NCBI GenBank assembly: GCA_036872755.1
Contig: JAVHNS010000015.1
Coordinates: 682,001-746,000, forward strand
Direction: 5' to 3'
DNA length: 64,000 bases
DNA from: Orbilia blumenaviensis
Lineage: Eukaryota > Ascomycota > Orbiliomycetes > Orbiliales > Orbiliaceae
In this document: piece after piece, positions 23,662 through 36,730 of the stretch
Numbering within the stretch: the first letter of the stretch is position 1
Layout: every line of letters begins with the position of its first letter
Notes under the pieces: generated by a model
What the model saw: only the letters and a program-made list of their open reading frames with translations
Told to the model about the DNA's origin: nothing
Database searches by the model: none
Translations under genes and position numbers: made by a program

Positions 23662-25760
23662 AAACTCGACACGAGTACTTGGAGTTGTCCAGGATAATGC
23701 TGGACATCGACGATAAAAATATTTTTCTCTCTGTTCCCTGAGAGCTAAAAGTTTCGACCACCCGTTTCAACGAACAGGGTCTGTCCTCGCTAGTCCTCGT
23801 CGAACAGGCCGTCTTGTCATTATGGCGTTATCAGCCCGTTTTCACATTACGTCTAGAAAATTCGCCAGTTATCTAAGTTCCACGTAAGAAGAAACCACAG
23901 AATAGGTTCTATCCGTTGTCCATTTTTCCCGTCCCTGTAATACTATATTTTTTAATTTTTTTTTTTCTTTTGGTCCTCTGAAGTTGCAAGTTGCAAGTTG
24001 TACTTTTCTTTATTCGTTATTCTTTTTTCTTCTTCCCTCACCCTAACTAGGCCCTTCCCCTATCCGTCAATTGCTTAAGTTTTTTTCTCTTTTGACCCTC
24101 AGGGATTAGTGCGGGGAAGCACAACCACTAGCCGGGAGGCGAGCTCTTCTTTTTCATTTCTTTTCCGTTTCTGCGTGGTTTTAAGCTTTGGTGTCCCGTG
24201 TGGCGGTTGTTCTGCCATCCTGATGGAGAGTTAGACCGACTAATTGATATCGCGATGCCTCTGGAATGTAGGCAGAAGAATGCAATGTTCTGCAGAGTAC
24301 ATGTACTGTACATACATGAGTCTAGTGCAGGAAAAATTCTGATCGGGGGGCCAAGTTCAATGGAATCGAAAGCTTCGCCAAATACAGACGGATTCGGGTA
24401 TCCAACTCGGGAAGGCTGAGTTATACGTCGCGTCCGTTGCCGTGCAGGTCTTTTGAGCTTGAAATGTTGAGCATTTGGCCCCCCGGCTCTTACAAGGAAA
24501 TTTGGTAGCCACAGACCTCCTCTGGTTTGAGGATAGTACGGTGTATTAAGTTGGGGGTCACAGTGGCGAGAGGCTTGGTCTGCAGCGAAATGCAATAATG
24601 GATTCAACGAGCTGTGCCAAGATCGGAGACCCTGATAAATATCGATGATGGGTACTTACAAACGGTTAATTGCGAATGCAACATGTCAATGGGTGTGTTT
24701 CGGCCTGATCGTATTCGATGATGCGACATTTATATTAGGGATTCCAATATCACATGATATATTACAACTATGATATCACGAACAATTTTTAAAAAAAATA
24801 TCGGGTCCACGATATCCGTCATTAACCTCGGGCTTCAGGTGCCAGGTGTCTCGAATTCGAAGTTGCGCAACAACAAATACAAAGTTAAACTTGTTTGAAG
24901 CTGACCCCTTCAACAGTGCCCTGACTAACCGTGAATGGCAAGTCCAGCCGTGAAGGTACGGACTACCTAAACCGCCGATAGGCGAGTACGCCTGATAGCA
25001 GATTTTCTGTCAAGGTTGCATCCACCCCGTACCCCTCTATCATGTTTTGAGTAACCATGGCCGAAGTGGCAGGTCCGTATTCCTGGTGTCAGCAAATATT
25101 GCGAATCCCGTATTCGATATTGGGATTTCAATTTTCAACGATTACGAGACCGCATGATTCCTAAGCTGCGGTCGATGTCGGCGGCCCACAAAAGGACGGT
25201 AACTACCAGTAGAGCTCTATTGAGGTAGAGCTGGGCTCCATCTGGTAGTTTAGGTCAACTCCCAAAACAGATCTTGATATCCGATGCCCCGGGACCGGAT
25301 GAAATTTTGCAGTTCTAGTATATAGCTTTCGTATAAAGTTGATGTTTTCGTCTGAACTTTTTTTTCATTGTTCCAACAATCATATGCATTACATTGTGAC
25401 CCCAACTGTCGGGCCTGCTCTTTCTTACCACTCTCAATACCTTGAGAAATATCTGTGTATCCCCGCGGTTGAAATATCTTGTTCCCGAGGATTATCGTTA
25501 ATCCGAGGATTTTTATCTACATCGATAAGTGTTTCCTGCATCATCTGTCACAGGCACAGCCTGGGAGCTGCAGAGCAGGCATCCCACTCGTCACATCACA
25601 AAACGAAAAACCTGGCCGCGCGGCACAGCCTAATCCACTGCAACCGCAAATACCGCCCTTTTAGCCAGTAAGAGGTCGAAGGTCGAAAAGTCACCCCCCT
25701 GGGCGAATAGAAATATAACCACACACCATCCTCGTTGTTGAGCTATAGCGCTATAGAAAT
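21520..25760. other. 4.2 kb intergenic region
   Basis: T-rich sequence after the regulator (21.6-22.6 kb), probably 3' untranslated and terminator region. T30 and T26 tracts lie at 23476-23505 and 23632-23657. The last few hundred bases precede the amine oxidase. No believable coding exon seen. Confidence 0.45.
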
Positions 25761-28333
25761 ATGCCAGCGTCCAATACCCTTCCTGCGCAGGTGGAGCAGG
25801 TGTTCAATATCAAGGCTGAACGGGTTCTGCACCCGTTTTCCCCGTTGACTGTTCAGGAAATCACGCAAGCTGCTGGGTTGGTCAGGAACGAGCATCCAGA
25901 TGTGGAGCTTAACTTTAAATGTGTTACTTTGCATGAGCCCGAGAAAGCGGTCATGAAAGAGTGGTTGAAGTCAGAGGAAGGTTCAAAGCCGCAGATTGAC
26001 CGTAAGGCATTTGTTGTGTATTATATTAAGAGAACGGTAAGCAGGGTCTTTTCTTGTGGACAATATATCACATCCATGGGTGATATCCATGTGCTTGCAA
26101 ACCCGGAAAAATTGGGAATTGACGTTGAGGTTATTCCGGATTATCTTTTAGCCGGATATTTTTGAAACGGTTGTCAATTTGGCAACTGAAACAACTGAGT
26201 ATAGAACGAAACTTGAGGGTCTTCATTCATGTGCAGATGGAGAAGAGGTTATGGAAATGGAGCGGGTCTGCTTGGCAGATGAGGGGGTCCAAGCAGAAAT
26301 TGCGAAGCTGCAGCTGCCGGAAGGCACTGTCGTAGTGTGGGTCTCAAACATACCCCAAATGCGTAAAGTGGCATATATACTGATACAATTTCCTTTATCT
26401 ATAGGGCTGATCCTTGGATCTACGGTATGCATTATAAATTGAAACTTGAAACTAATTTCTTGCTTATGGTCCCCTAATTCTTTTGGTCTGATTTAGGATC
26501 GGACGGTATCGATGATGAACGAAAACAATGGCAGTGCTACCTCTATTCCAGGTCGAAGGACAATGCGGATGGAAACCATTATGCCAACCCGATTCCGATT
26601 TCCCCAGTTGTCGATGTTGCCACTAGGAAGGTTGTCAGAATCGACAGGCTCCCAACCGGTATTGATAATACGATCGAGGACTACAAACCACATAATCCAA
26701 TTCCAAATGAATATACGCCTGAGCATCAAAAGCTCCGAACAGACCTCAAGCCTTTGAATATCATTCAGCCGGAGGGTGTTTCATTCCGATTCTCAAAGAA
26801 TGGCGAGGAGCTTGAGTGGCAAAAGTGGAAATTCCGGGTCGGGTTCAATCATCGTGAGGGCATGGTTATCTATAATGTCAGCTATGATGGTCGCGATGTT
26901 TTCTATAGATTGTCGCTGTCAGATATGGCGATCCCATACGCAGACCCAAGGAAGCCTTACCATAGGAAGCAGGCTTTTGATCTTGGAGACGCTGGTGCAG
27001 GGTAAGTTGCCCCCCGCGGTCTATCATTACACGTTAATGGGCAGATATTGATGAAAACATGGCGCAGATTGATGGCGAATAACCTGAAGCTTGGGTGTGA
27101 CTGCCTTGGAACCATTGCGTACCTTAGCTTCCCTATCGCGGACGACAAGGGTGATCCAATCGTAATGGAAAACTGCATCTGCGTTCACGAGCAAGACGCT
27201 GGTATCCAGTTCAAGCATCTGAACTACCGAACAGGCAACTCCGTTATATCCCGTATGCGAGAGCTAGTCCTCCAAAGCATCATCACAGTCGCGAACTACG
27301 AGTACATCTTTGCGTTCATCTTCAATACCGCTGGTGAGCTGTCTTACGAAGTTAGGGCTACCGGTATTCTATCGACTACTCCGTTGGATGCTGAGATCAA
27401 GGATTGTCCGAACTTCGGTACCATTGTTCATCCTGGAGTTTTGGCAGCACATCATCAGCATATTTTCTCGTTGAGAATCGATCCAGCAATTGATGGGTTC
27501 GGAAACAAGGTTATATATGAAGAAGCGAAAGCCATGGACCGCGATGATCCCTTCAACCCCTTTGGAACGGGTTACTATATCACTGAAACGAAGGTGGAAA
27601 GTGAAGGAGGTTTCCTCGAAGCACCAGAAAATAACCGCATTTTCAAAATTCAAAACCCCAAGCACAAAAACCCTGTCAACAACAAGCCAGTGGGTTACAA
27701 AATTCAAGCCCCACCATTCCAGAAGCTACTGGCCTCGCCAGACAGCTTCCATTACAAACGTGCAGAGTTTGCGGATAAGGCTGTTTATGTGACTAAATAT
27801 CAGGACTGGGAATATTTTGCTGCAGGTCAATATACGAACCAAAGCCGAGGCGGACATGGTATCAGGGAGTGGGTCAAGAGGGGAACGAAATTTGATACTG
27901 AAGAGGGTGATGATGTTGTCGTTTGGGTGCAGTTTGGGATCAACCATATCCCAAGAATTGAGGATTTGTAAGTGCCGTTCCATTTATTTGATACACCCCG
28001 GTTTGGGATAAGGGTAGAGGCTAATTGAGGAAAATAATACAGCCCTGTGATGCCAGTTGAGACACTCAGAGTTCATCTTAAGCCTGTCAATTTCTTCGAC
28101 AAGAACCCGGCGTTGGATTTGCCGCCTTCAACGTATGTATCCTACTTTCACAAAATGACACGTGAATTGTGCACTAATATACCGTCTCTGCTAGTCAATC
28201 TGTGAATAAGTCGGTATTGTTGAATGTAGATGGGAATAACCACCACCAGGGAGCGGTCGAGGCTGATATTGGTAGTGATGGTCAGGTTGCAGCTGTTCAT
28301 GCTTCTAACGGGAGTGGGTCGTGCTGCCAGTAA
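25761..28333 (+). CDS. Copper amine oxidase (primary-amine oxidase, TPQ type)
   Basis: Seven exons: 25761-26036, 26152-26336, 26405-26424, 26497-27001, 27068-27967, 28043-28132, 28195-28333, giving 704 residues, the usual size. It oxidises primary amines to aldehyde, ammonia and hydrogen peroxide, letting fungi use amines as a nitrogen source. The topaquinone precursor is Y406 in the N-Y-E-Y motif, the catalytic base is D322 (KQAFDLGD), and copper ligands are H458 and H460 (HHQH) with H622 (NHIPRIEDFP). Each fits the position known from Hansenula polymorpha enzyme. Exon 3 is only 20 nt (it encodes ADPWIY), and its phase makes the family motif VVVADPWIYGSDG. The C-terminus (SGSCCQ) is not an SKL-type peroxisomal signal, so location is open. 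There is no signal peptide. Confidence 0.96.
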
Positions 28334-28867
28334 TACATAATTCTCCCATTCTGACATTATTTCGACCACATGTATACTAGTATAATGTAACCTATTACAT
28401 ATTCAGCTATTGCCATTTGCATACTAAGCTCGGCACCTGTGAAGTAACTAGTAGGACGTACTTAAAATACTTAGCTATATGTGGCTAGACGGGAATGTTA
28501 AAAGTGTGTTGGCGTGTGGTAATTTCGTCGCGTGGCGTGACGTACATGTGGCTGGTAACAGTCGCCAAACGTGGCGGTGCATTATTATGTAGATGCCACA
28601 GCGACGAGTTGTGTGGAGCTACGGTGGCCCAAATTTTAGCTGCATCCAATTACCATTTCCATTCCGACTTCGTCCTTCAAATCAGCTTCTTAGCATCGCC
28701 ATTCCTTCATAGCATCTCTGCGTCCTTCATCTGGTCAGGTAAGCTTCCTTATTTCGGTGTAGCGGTTGGTACTGTTGTTCAAATACTCTTAGCTAACAGG
28801 ACCCCACTGGAGCTTCTTAGGCATTCCCTCAATTCGCCCCTCGTCAGGGCACATATTCACCATCAAA
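28334..28867. promoter_or_regulatory. Promoter / 5' leader region of Sec24
   Basis: 534 nt between two plus-strand genes. Sequence just before the start contains a possible leader intron (GTAAGCTTCC at 28739 and CAG at 28848). No other gene seen. Confidence 0.35.
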
Positions 28868-31800
28868 ATGTATAACTATTCCAATTCGCATCCTCCAAAC
28901 GATCCCAATGCCTCGAATAGACCTCCGATGCCGCCACCACCTGGCGGACAATATCACCACGGCGGGCCGCCGCCGCCGCACGGTTCGTCTCCTTACCAGC
29001 AACCTGGCGCTCCACAACAGCAGCAGCCATACGGGTTTGGCGCTGGCCAGAGTCCATACGGTCAGCCTAGCCCGCCCATGCACCCACCAGATACACCGGG
29101 TATGCTCTACGGGTCAGGTACTCCTGGTGGACACGATGTTGGGGGACTGGCAGCAGGCATGGGTGGAATGAACCTTGGAGGAGGAGGAGGCATGGAACAG
29201 CATGTTGCAGCTCACGGCAAGAAGAAGAAGGCAAGGGCCTATCATAACGTAGACTCTGCACCAGCAATGGGTGTCATGGATGTTCCTCCTGCAGCTGGAT
29301 TCGCCGCCGCGCCGCCGCCTATGTTTCCTCATGATGCTGGGTCAGGGTTCGTTACACCAGGTTTACAGCCACAGGCGTCCCCAGGATTCGGGCAGCCACA
29401 ATTCAGCGCACCTGCACCGTCTCCATATACACCGTCGGGTGGATTTCAAGCACCAACTGGTCTCAGCGCGCCTCCCGGTGGCCAATTAGGCGAATACAGC
29501 GCCGCGATTCACCCACCTACTGGTTCGGGACCAGGCGCGCAGCATAGAGTCGACCCAGATGCTATCCCATCTGTACCAGAGGCTCGTGAAAGCGCCCAGA
29601 AGTATGCGGACTCGCAAGTGTATCCAACTTTGGAGCGCCATCACCCTCCTCCTGCTACCACGGACTTCTTAGCTCACGACCAAGGCAACTCGTCACCCAA
29701 ATTCGCCCGTATGTCGCTCAACAATGTTCCTGCGACTGCTGAACTACTCGCCCAAACTGGTCTACCCCTGTCGTTAATCCTCACTCCACTTGCTCAACAG
29801 AAGCCCGAAGAAGGTCCTGTCCCTGTTCTGGATTTTGGAGATACAGGCCCACCACGTTGCCGCAGATGTAGAACATATATCAATCCGTTTATGCAATTCA
29901 CTGCGTCTGGTGCGAAATTTGTGTGCAACATGTGTCTCTTCCCTAACAACGAAGTTGCACCGGAGTACTATCAGCCAATAGATGCCCAGGGACGAAGGAT
30001 AGACCGCGATTCGAGACCCGAGTTATCGAGGGGAACGGTAGAGTTTGTAGTACCGAAGGAGTACTGGGCCAAGCCACCAACACCTTTACGCTATCTATTT
30101 CTGATCGAAACCAGCAAGGAGGCTGTAGATAAGGGGTGGACGAGTGTAGTTTCGAAATCGATCAAGGCAGCGTTGTATGAAGGTGTTGAGGAGGAAGAAG
30201 GCGAACCTGATGAACATGGGGAACCTACGACACAAATCAAGGGTAGGAAGCTACCTAAGGGGTGCAGAATTGGAATCGTAACTTTCGACAAAGATATTGG
30301 GTTTTACAATCTGAGTGTAAGAACAGATTATCCGCCTCGATTGGCTCTTGCTAACTGGAATATAGCCGAAACTGGAGACAGCACAGCTCATGGTGATGAC
30401 GGATTTGGAAGAGCCTTTTGTTCCCTTGGAAGACGGTCTTTTCGTTGATCCATACGAATCGAGGTATGTTTTTCAGGGTTCTGGTAGCTGTTGTCCGTTC
30501 TAACAATAAGAAGATCTCAAATCGAAGCTCTCCTTGACCTTCTTCCAGCTCTCCACGAGCATAGTCGTGTCCATGAAACTGCTATTCTCCCTGTTCTCAC
30601 GGCTGCGCTTTCTGCTCTCGAGGCTACTGGTGGCCGAATACTCTGCTGCATGACCACGCTTCCTACATTGAAAGTCCACGGCGGTCTGGTTATGCGTGAT
30701 GATCCGAATACACACGCTGGTGAGAAGGAACGCCAGCTGTTTAAGACGGATAATCCGACATACATTGCGCTCGCCAAGAAACTTGTTGAATGCGGTATCG
30801 GTATTGATATGATGCTCGGGCCCTCAACTTATATTGATGTTGCCACACTTGGACACCTCTCAGCGACTTCGGGTGGTGATACTTTCTTTTTCCCTAACTT
30901 TGTAGCTACTCGCGACGGACCTAAAGTCGAAAAGGAGATTGCCCATGCCATAACTCGTGAAAGCGGCTTCCAGGCGCTCATGAAAGTCAGATGCTCTAAT
31001 GGTCTGCAGGTTAACTCTTACCATGGAAACTTCCACCAGAAGACGTTCCAGGGAGATTTGGAGATGGGTGTTATTGATGCTGACAAGAGTGTATCGGTGA
31101 TGTTTACATATGATGGAAAGTTGGATCCAAAATTGGATGCACACTTCCAAAGCGCCCTGCTGTACACAACAGCTAGTGGAGAGAGGAGAGTCAGAGTCCA
31201 GAATATCGTTGCGGCTGTAACAGAGGTTGGTCGAGAGGTTCTGCGGTTTGTTGACCAGGAGGCGGTTGTTTCGATAATTGCCAAAGAAGGTATGTTCCAT
31301 TATGTGCTAAAACCTAGAGAACTCGCTAACAGAACCCTTGTATAGCGGCCAACAAGATGGTAGACCGAAACCTAAAGGATATCCGCCAGAGTATCACAGA
31401 CAAGTGCATTGATATCCTTGCTAACTACCGCAAGCATTTCTCAACTGGTACACCTCCAGGGCAGCTTGTTCTGCCGGAGGGAATGAAGGAACTTGCAATG
31501 TACATGCTCTCACTTGTAAAATGTAGAGCGTTCAGAGGTACGCCCTTAAGGTAGTTCTCAAGGTTCCAAGGGCATTGCTAACCCTACCTTTTGCAGCTGG
31601 TCCAATCTCTAGCGACATGCGAACGCACGCCATGCGCTTGATTAAACAGATGCCACCATCCGAATTGTTATCTTACCTTTACCCCAGAATTCTTCCTATT
31701 CATACCCTTCAGCCTGAGCAGGGCTTCCCAGACCCAGCGACTGGCCTCCTCTCCATACCTTCCCAGATCCGCGCCTCTTTCGCGCGGATCGAAGAAGGTG

Positions 31801-32243
31801 GGGCTTACCTCGTCGACAACGGCCAAACCTGCCTCCTATGGTTGCACGCTCACGTCTCGCCTAATCTTCTCGAAGACCTATTTGGCGAAGGCAAGCAGAC
31901 CTTACAGGCTCTCGACCCATTCGCGCCCGAAATCGTCCCCGTCCTAGAGACGCACCTCAACGCTCAAACCAGAAATCTAATCCGCTGGATGGAAGAGCGC
32001 CGAGCCGGCAGAAAGATCACAATCACACTCGCGCGACAAGGTCTGGACGGAAGTGAATTTGAATTCGCAGGTCTCCTCGTCGAGGATCGAAATAATGAAG
32101 CACAGAGTTACGTCGATTGGTTGGTTGGAATCCATAGAAATGTACAACTTGAGGTGAGTAAAGCTGCTTTGCGGGGGGAAGGGAAAGGGTTTGTGATTTT
32201 TTAATGATTGATTGCTTAGTTCAATCGTCACTTTACACTTTGA
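28868..32243 (+). CDS. sec24: COPII coat subunit Sec24
   Basis: Six exons: 28868-30316, 30366-30463, 30514-31289, 31346-31537, 31597-32153, 32220-32243, giving about 1031 residues. Sec24 pairs with Sec23 and selects cargo into COPII vesicles leaving the endoplasmic reticulum. The first 250 residues are Pro/Gly/Gln-rich and disordered as in orthologues. The zinc finger is C331-x2-C334 and C353-x2-C356. The trunk/vWA domain (YLFLIETSKEAVDKGWTSV; MVMTDLEEPFVPLEDGLFVD), beta-sandwich, helical and C-terminal gelsolin-like domains (ENGG-like EEGGAYLVDNGQTCLLWLHA) follow. Introns are 47-66 nt; the 49-nt intron at 30317 is required to keep the trunk motif in frame. Intron 2 ends in AAGAAG, two acceptors three bases apart. 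The last exon encodes only FNRHFTL. Confidence 0.95.
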
Positions 32244-33352
32244 TTTTGGACACACACACACACACACTCATACATACACACACATACACACATACACACC
32301 CTCTCGCTTTAAATTTTGTACTATGGGACGTTTTCTATACCTCTCTGTTTTTGTTTTGTGGGACGATGGATGGGTACGATAGATTATTGTGGAATGGGCT
32401 CGAGCTTTTTTCTTTTTTCTTTGTTCAACCATAGAATGTTGCATCATATATATGCGTAGCATATCGGCAAAAAGAAATGGAACACCCTTTAAACCCAAAA
32501 AAGAAGTCCACCTCTCTCCGTCCCCACTCCCACTATATGCATGTATCCACCTCGCTTATCGCAATCTCTGAACATTCTCCACGTCGAGTCTTTCATTAAT
32601 TGAAATAAACACGAAATGGCTAATATCTTTCCATCTTCACCAGGTCACCGGTCAACGTAAAAAGGACGATCACTCAGACGACATGAGCGGCTTAACAGGA
32701 CTAAGACCCGCATACTGGTAGAAACGTATCGCGGGGAATAAAAAGCCGTCCTCTTCCTCTCCCTTCTCCTCCTCCTCCTCTCTTCCTTCCTCTATTTCTT
32801 CCGGCGGTCTTGGTGTCAGTGAGCCTAAACTTCCATATTATACAACTCCTCCACCGGCACCACCCAAACTCCCTGCTTTATCTGCTGTGGACAGTGTTTA
32901 TATCCTTGCTGGGTTGTGTAAAGAGATTGTGTTCGGGATTTGGGGGGGTGGGGAGGGAATGTATGGGATTTGAGGGCGATGTTGTGGTAGTGGTTTCCGG
33001 TTCTATTTTTCCCGCTGTGTATTATTTCTGCTTTTTATGGATGGAAAGAAGAAAAGATACGATTGAGATGCTACTAACTACTATTTACTATTTTTGTATG
33101 TAAAAAGAAAGAAAAGCGGGTTGACGGCTTTATTATTATTTCTTTTTTTTATTATTATTGGGATTTTCTTTAAGTAGGGTAGCTGATATATACTGCTATC
33201 GTATGTGTAAGCTACCTCGATGGGTCAAGTATAAGTAGACCACAAGATTGACCACCTCATGATAAGTACGAATTCCCAAGCTAACTCCGTGGTCTTGTGA
33301 AGTAATAGTTGAAACATACATCTCTCTTGATTCACCAGAGCACGAACAACAT
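32244..33352. other. Convergent intergenic region with CA repeat
   Basis: Between the ends of Sec24 and the minus-strand F-box gene. A (CA)n tract interrupted by TACATA covers 32251-32299 and probably lies in the Sec24 3' untranslated region. The rest is T-rich with no gene. Confidence 0.6.
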
Positions 33353-36300
33353 TTACCAGCATTCTTCGACCTGTCCAGACCCGCCCTCACCGTTATCCGG
33401 CCCCCATCCATCCCCACCCGCCGCTCCATCGTTCCCCCCTTCAAATTCATCGCCCCAACCGGTGTGAGAAACAGGCTCTTGACGGGTACTGCTCCCCTCA
33501 CCACCACCACCAGTAGTGGTATTAGTACCAGCTGCAGCATCCACAGTTTCCAACTTACGTTTCCTAACGTTTGAAGACTGTTCCTGCGATCCGCTGGGCC
33601 GGGTTACTGTGACCCCCTGCATGACCCCGCTGTGATCATCGTCGTCATCATCATCGTCGTCGTCCTCATCATCTCCATAATCTTCATCATACTCCCCATC
33701 ATCATCCCAATCACCATCATCCGAAAATCTATTCCCTTTAAACCCTCCACCATCAGAATCATAATCATCCTCGCTGTCATCAATACCATCATCCTCATAA
33801 TCCCCATCTACATCATTATCCGTCTCCCAACTATCACTGCTATCTTCACTTTCTGACTCAAGAGCGCCCTGAACATATCGCCGGTTGAGTTTGCTTTCTA
33901 GATCCTTGGCGGCTTGTTTTCCTTCAGGTGTGGTTTCGAAGTCGAGTTTTGTACCTTGGATTAGGAGACGGATTTCGCCGCTCGGGATGAAGATTACTTT
34001 TCTGAGGAGTTCGGTTTCTTGTGGAGGGTTTGAGCGTGTGGAGGTCGGAGTGGTGATTATGTCGCGATATTGAAGCCAGATACCGTTAGCTGCGTTATCT
34101 GCTAGTTTTGAGAGGTTGTAGCCTTGTAGACCGTTTGCTGTTCGTAAAAAAAACAAAGTAGTTTAGTTAAAAGTTGATTCTTCAACCGTAGAGTTAGTTG
34201 ATGAAGAAAACTTACAATGCTCATCGAAATAATAAACCTCACCCTTCCCATCTCCCAACCACAGATCCCACACCACAAGCGTATACTTCGACGCCGCGGT
34301 CAAAAACCTTCCATCCCGACTGAGACCCAAGAAACGATCCCTCTGCCACCACCTACGTCCATTAAACCCAATAGCCAGCCTTCCAGTCGGCATGATCTTC
34401 CTCTCCTCCGGTGCCAACGAAAGATTTTGGTTCGGAAGATCCAACGGCCAGATGAATATCTCTTCTCGTCCGTATCTGTTCCTATGAGACCACGTTCTGG
34501 CGATAGAGTCATCCATTCGCTCTGCACCTTCCGAGGGGTGTATATTACCGCCGACGGTGGCCATTAGATGCGTATCCGTCATAACGAAGCTGGTCCATCC
34601 GTACCAGCTCTGGTGGAGCTCGAGAGCGCGGACTTCGTGCTCCAAATCTAGGATATTGATGGTTTGTCCCGTTTCGATCGCGATGATGTGGAATTCCATG
34701 CATGTGAGGGTTTGGCCTGAGACTTCCGGCATCATGACGCTTTCAGAGTCAAGTGTAAAAAATACCTTTTTACGGGTTGCGTAGACCACCACTTTGGAGT
34801 TTAGAGTTAAGCCGTCGTTATCTAGGAAGTATGATGGACGGGCGCTTTGGAAGTCCGGGTGTTCGTGAGAGCGGACTGCTGATTTGCTATGTCTGTCGAA
34901 GGAATATCCGCTGTGTTTTAGAGATTTCTGCCAGATTAGGTCGGAAGATGGACCGGCGGCGAGGTAGTTCCGATATGCAGCGCCTCGAAGGTAGGTTTTA
35001 GCATCGGCCGTGGATTTTTCTTTGTGATACCCGGTTTTGAAACAGCTTATAGTGCAGGGTCCGGACATGCCGACGTCGTCTGATATAATTAGATAGTCCC
35101 CACAGCTGCGGTACTCCCACTTGTGGGCTGTCTCCCATATAAGAGGCGGTTCGGCGGCATTCAGCCTGAAGCAAGTTTCGCGCGTCCACCATGGTTCATC
35201 GGGGGATCGGCTTGAAGGGTTGGGTATACCGTCGATTTTTAGCGCATCTTCCTCTTCGAGGAAGCGGATCGAGTTTAAACTCCACTTCGCGCCACCGAAG
35301 AGATTCCAAGACTGGTTGATCACGGGCATTGGTTCGGCAGAGTTACTCGGATCTCTTTTGATAGACCGATAAGGCGGTAAAGCGAGCCGGTCGACTTTTA
35401 CAGCGATGAAATCCGGGAAACTTGATCCCAGGCGCTTGTAGGATATTCTCAGATTTGGGTCCGAATGAGCTTGGCTGCACATCTCGCCGTATAATGTATT
35501 GATTATATTCTCGACGGTCTCGATAGTCCGACATTCGGGGTTTTGCTCGGGTGTGAGATTGAATGTTTTGCAGTAGGAGCCAAAGATCGTGTCGTTTGGA
35601 TCCCAGCGGCGGGCGTGAGGTAACATATTCGCTCCATCTACGGGCGCGGCCCATTTTATATGGCCTGGAGGGTGTGTGAGATCAGGGATTGTGCCTTTCC
35701 GTACGGACGGAGGTCCTCCCGGGTTGATCGTAGCTGTGGTTCTATTAGAGGTGGGTGATGTGGTCTCGCCAGCCTGAGCACCGGGACCGTTAGCTGAGGC
35801 ATTGGCCGTCGATTGGGATGCAGCAGAGGACGCATTGGATCTCGCTTTCGTAGTAAATACCTTCCAGGGCCGCTTCTTTTCACCTGAAGATGGACCACCT
35901 TTCTCATCTTCTGTGGGTTTAACGTTTTCTTCATCGTCTTCCTTCAACGCTGGTGGCCAAGCCCAGGTTCCGTCACCAAAAACACCATTCGTCCCGGCTC
36001 TGAACACACCTTTCTGCAAAGTTGCTGAACACTTCTTCGCCGGCGGCGTCTCGAATATCGTATTAGGATGGGTGTCAGGCTCCGGCCAAGCGGACAGCTG
36101 ATCTGCCATGTAAACCCATGCGGCCTCCTCGAATTCCGTCTCACCAGGACAAAGTGAATCCGTAAACGCTGGAGTTTTAGCAACCTGCAACGGCCGAGGT
36201 TGCAGCCTCATCCCTTCGATCGATGATAGTGTGAAATCGATCTTTCGGGTGACATAAGCGTCTTTAACCCCCTCGTAGTCCTTCGGTAGCTGTGAAAGCT

Positions 36301-36730
36301 CTTCCATAGATGATACCACCTGATTGATGGTGGGTCCGTAGTCCATATACACAACCCCTGGGTTGTCATTGCTCTGTTTCTTACAAAATTCATGGTAGTC
36401 GATACCGGAAATTCTGTTCAAGGAATAGATATTCCGAACCAGATCCCTATACATGTAATTCCAACGACCGCCTTCTTCATCACCAACATATCGACCAGTG
36501 ATTAAGCTTCCCTTTCCAAGCTCGTTAAACCGTTCAGGCAGGATCCGTGCGCTTGATAACTTGGTCGCCAGGTTTCGCCAGAGAACCTGGGTGTCGATAA
36601 CTGAGCGCCAACGATGACATGCCCGTTCCGCCCGACAGAGAGTCTTTGGATCATCGATGGTGGCAAAAATACGATAGAGAAGCTCGGTGGGGAGGAGATT
36701 GATAAGGCATATCTCTTCCGGAGGACCCAT
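33353..36730 (-). CDS. Large F-box protein with propeller-like middle and poly-Asp tail
   Basis: Two exons, 34216-36730 and 33353-34137, give 1099 residues; the intron at 34138-34215 has donor GTAAGT and acceptor GAACAG and keeps phase (CAT T/CA). An F-box sits at residues 8-50 (INLLPTELLYRIFATIDDPK, then VLWRNLATKL), so it is a likely SCF ubiquitin-ligase substrate receptor. A Ser/Ala-rich linker lies around 260-330. The C-terminal third has repeated beta-strand segments (SKVVVYATRKKVFFTLDSES; FLTAASKYTLVVWDLWLGDG) resembling WD40 blades. The last 150 residues contain acidic blocks, including a run of nine Asp (about 33632-33670), then a Gly/Trp-rich end. Its substrate is unknown. Confidence 0.85.

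Noticed and set aside
24128..24607. 159-codon minus frame in the gap after the regulator
   Set aside because: Composition does not look protein-like and no domain or splice partner was found.
33632..33856. Ile/Val-rich plus frame resembling membrane helices
   Set aside because: It is the antisense of the Asp/Glu codon run of the F-box tail.
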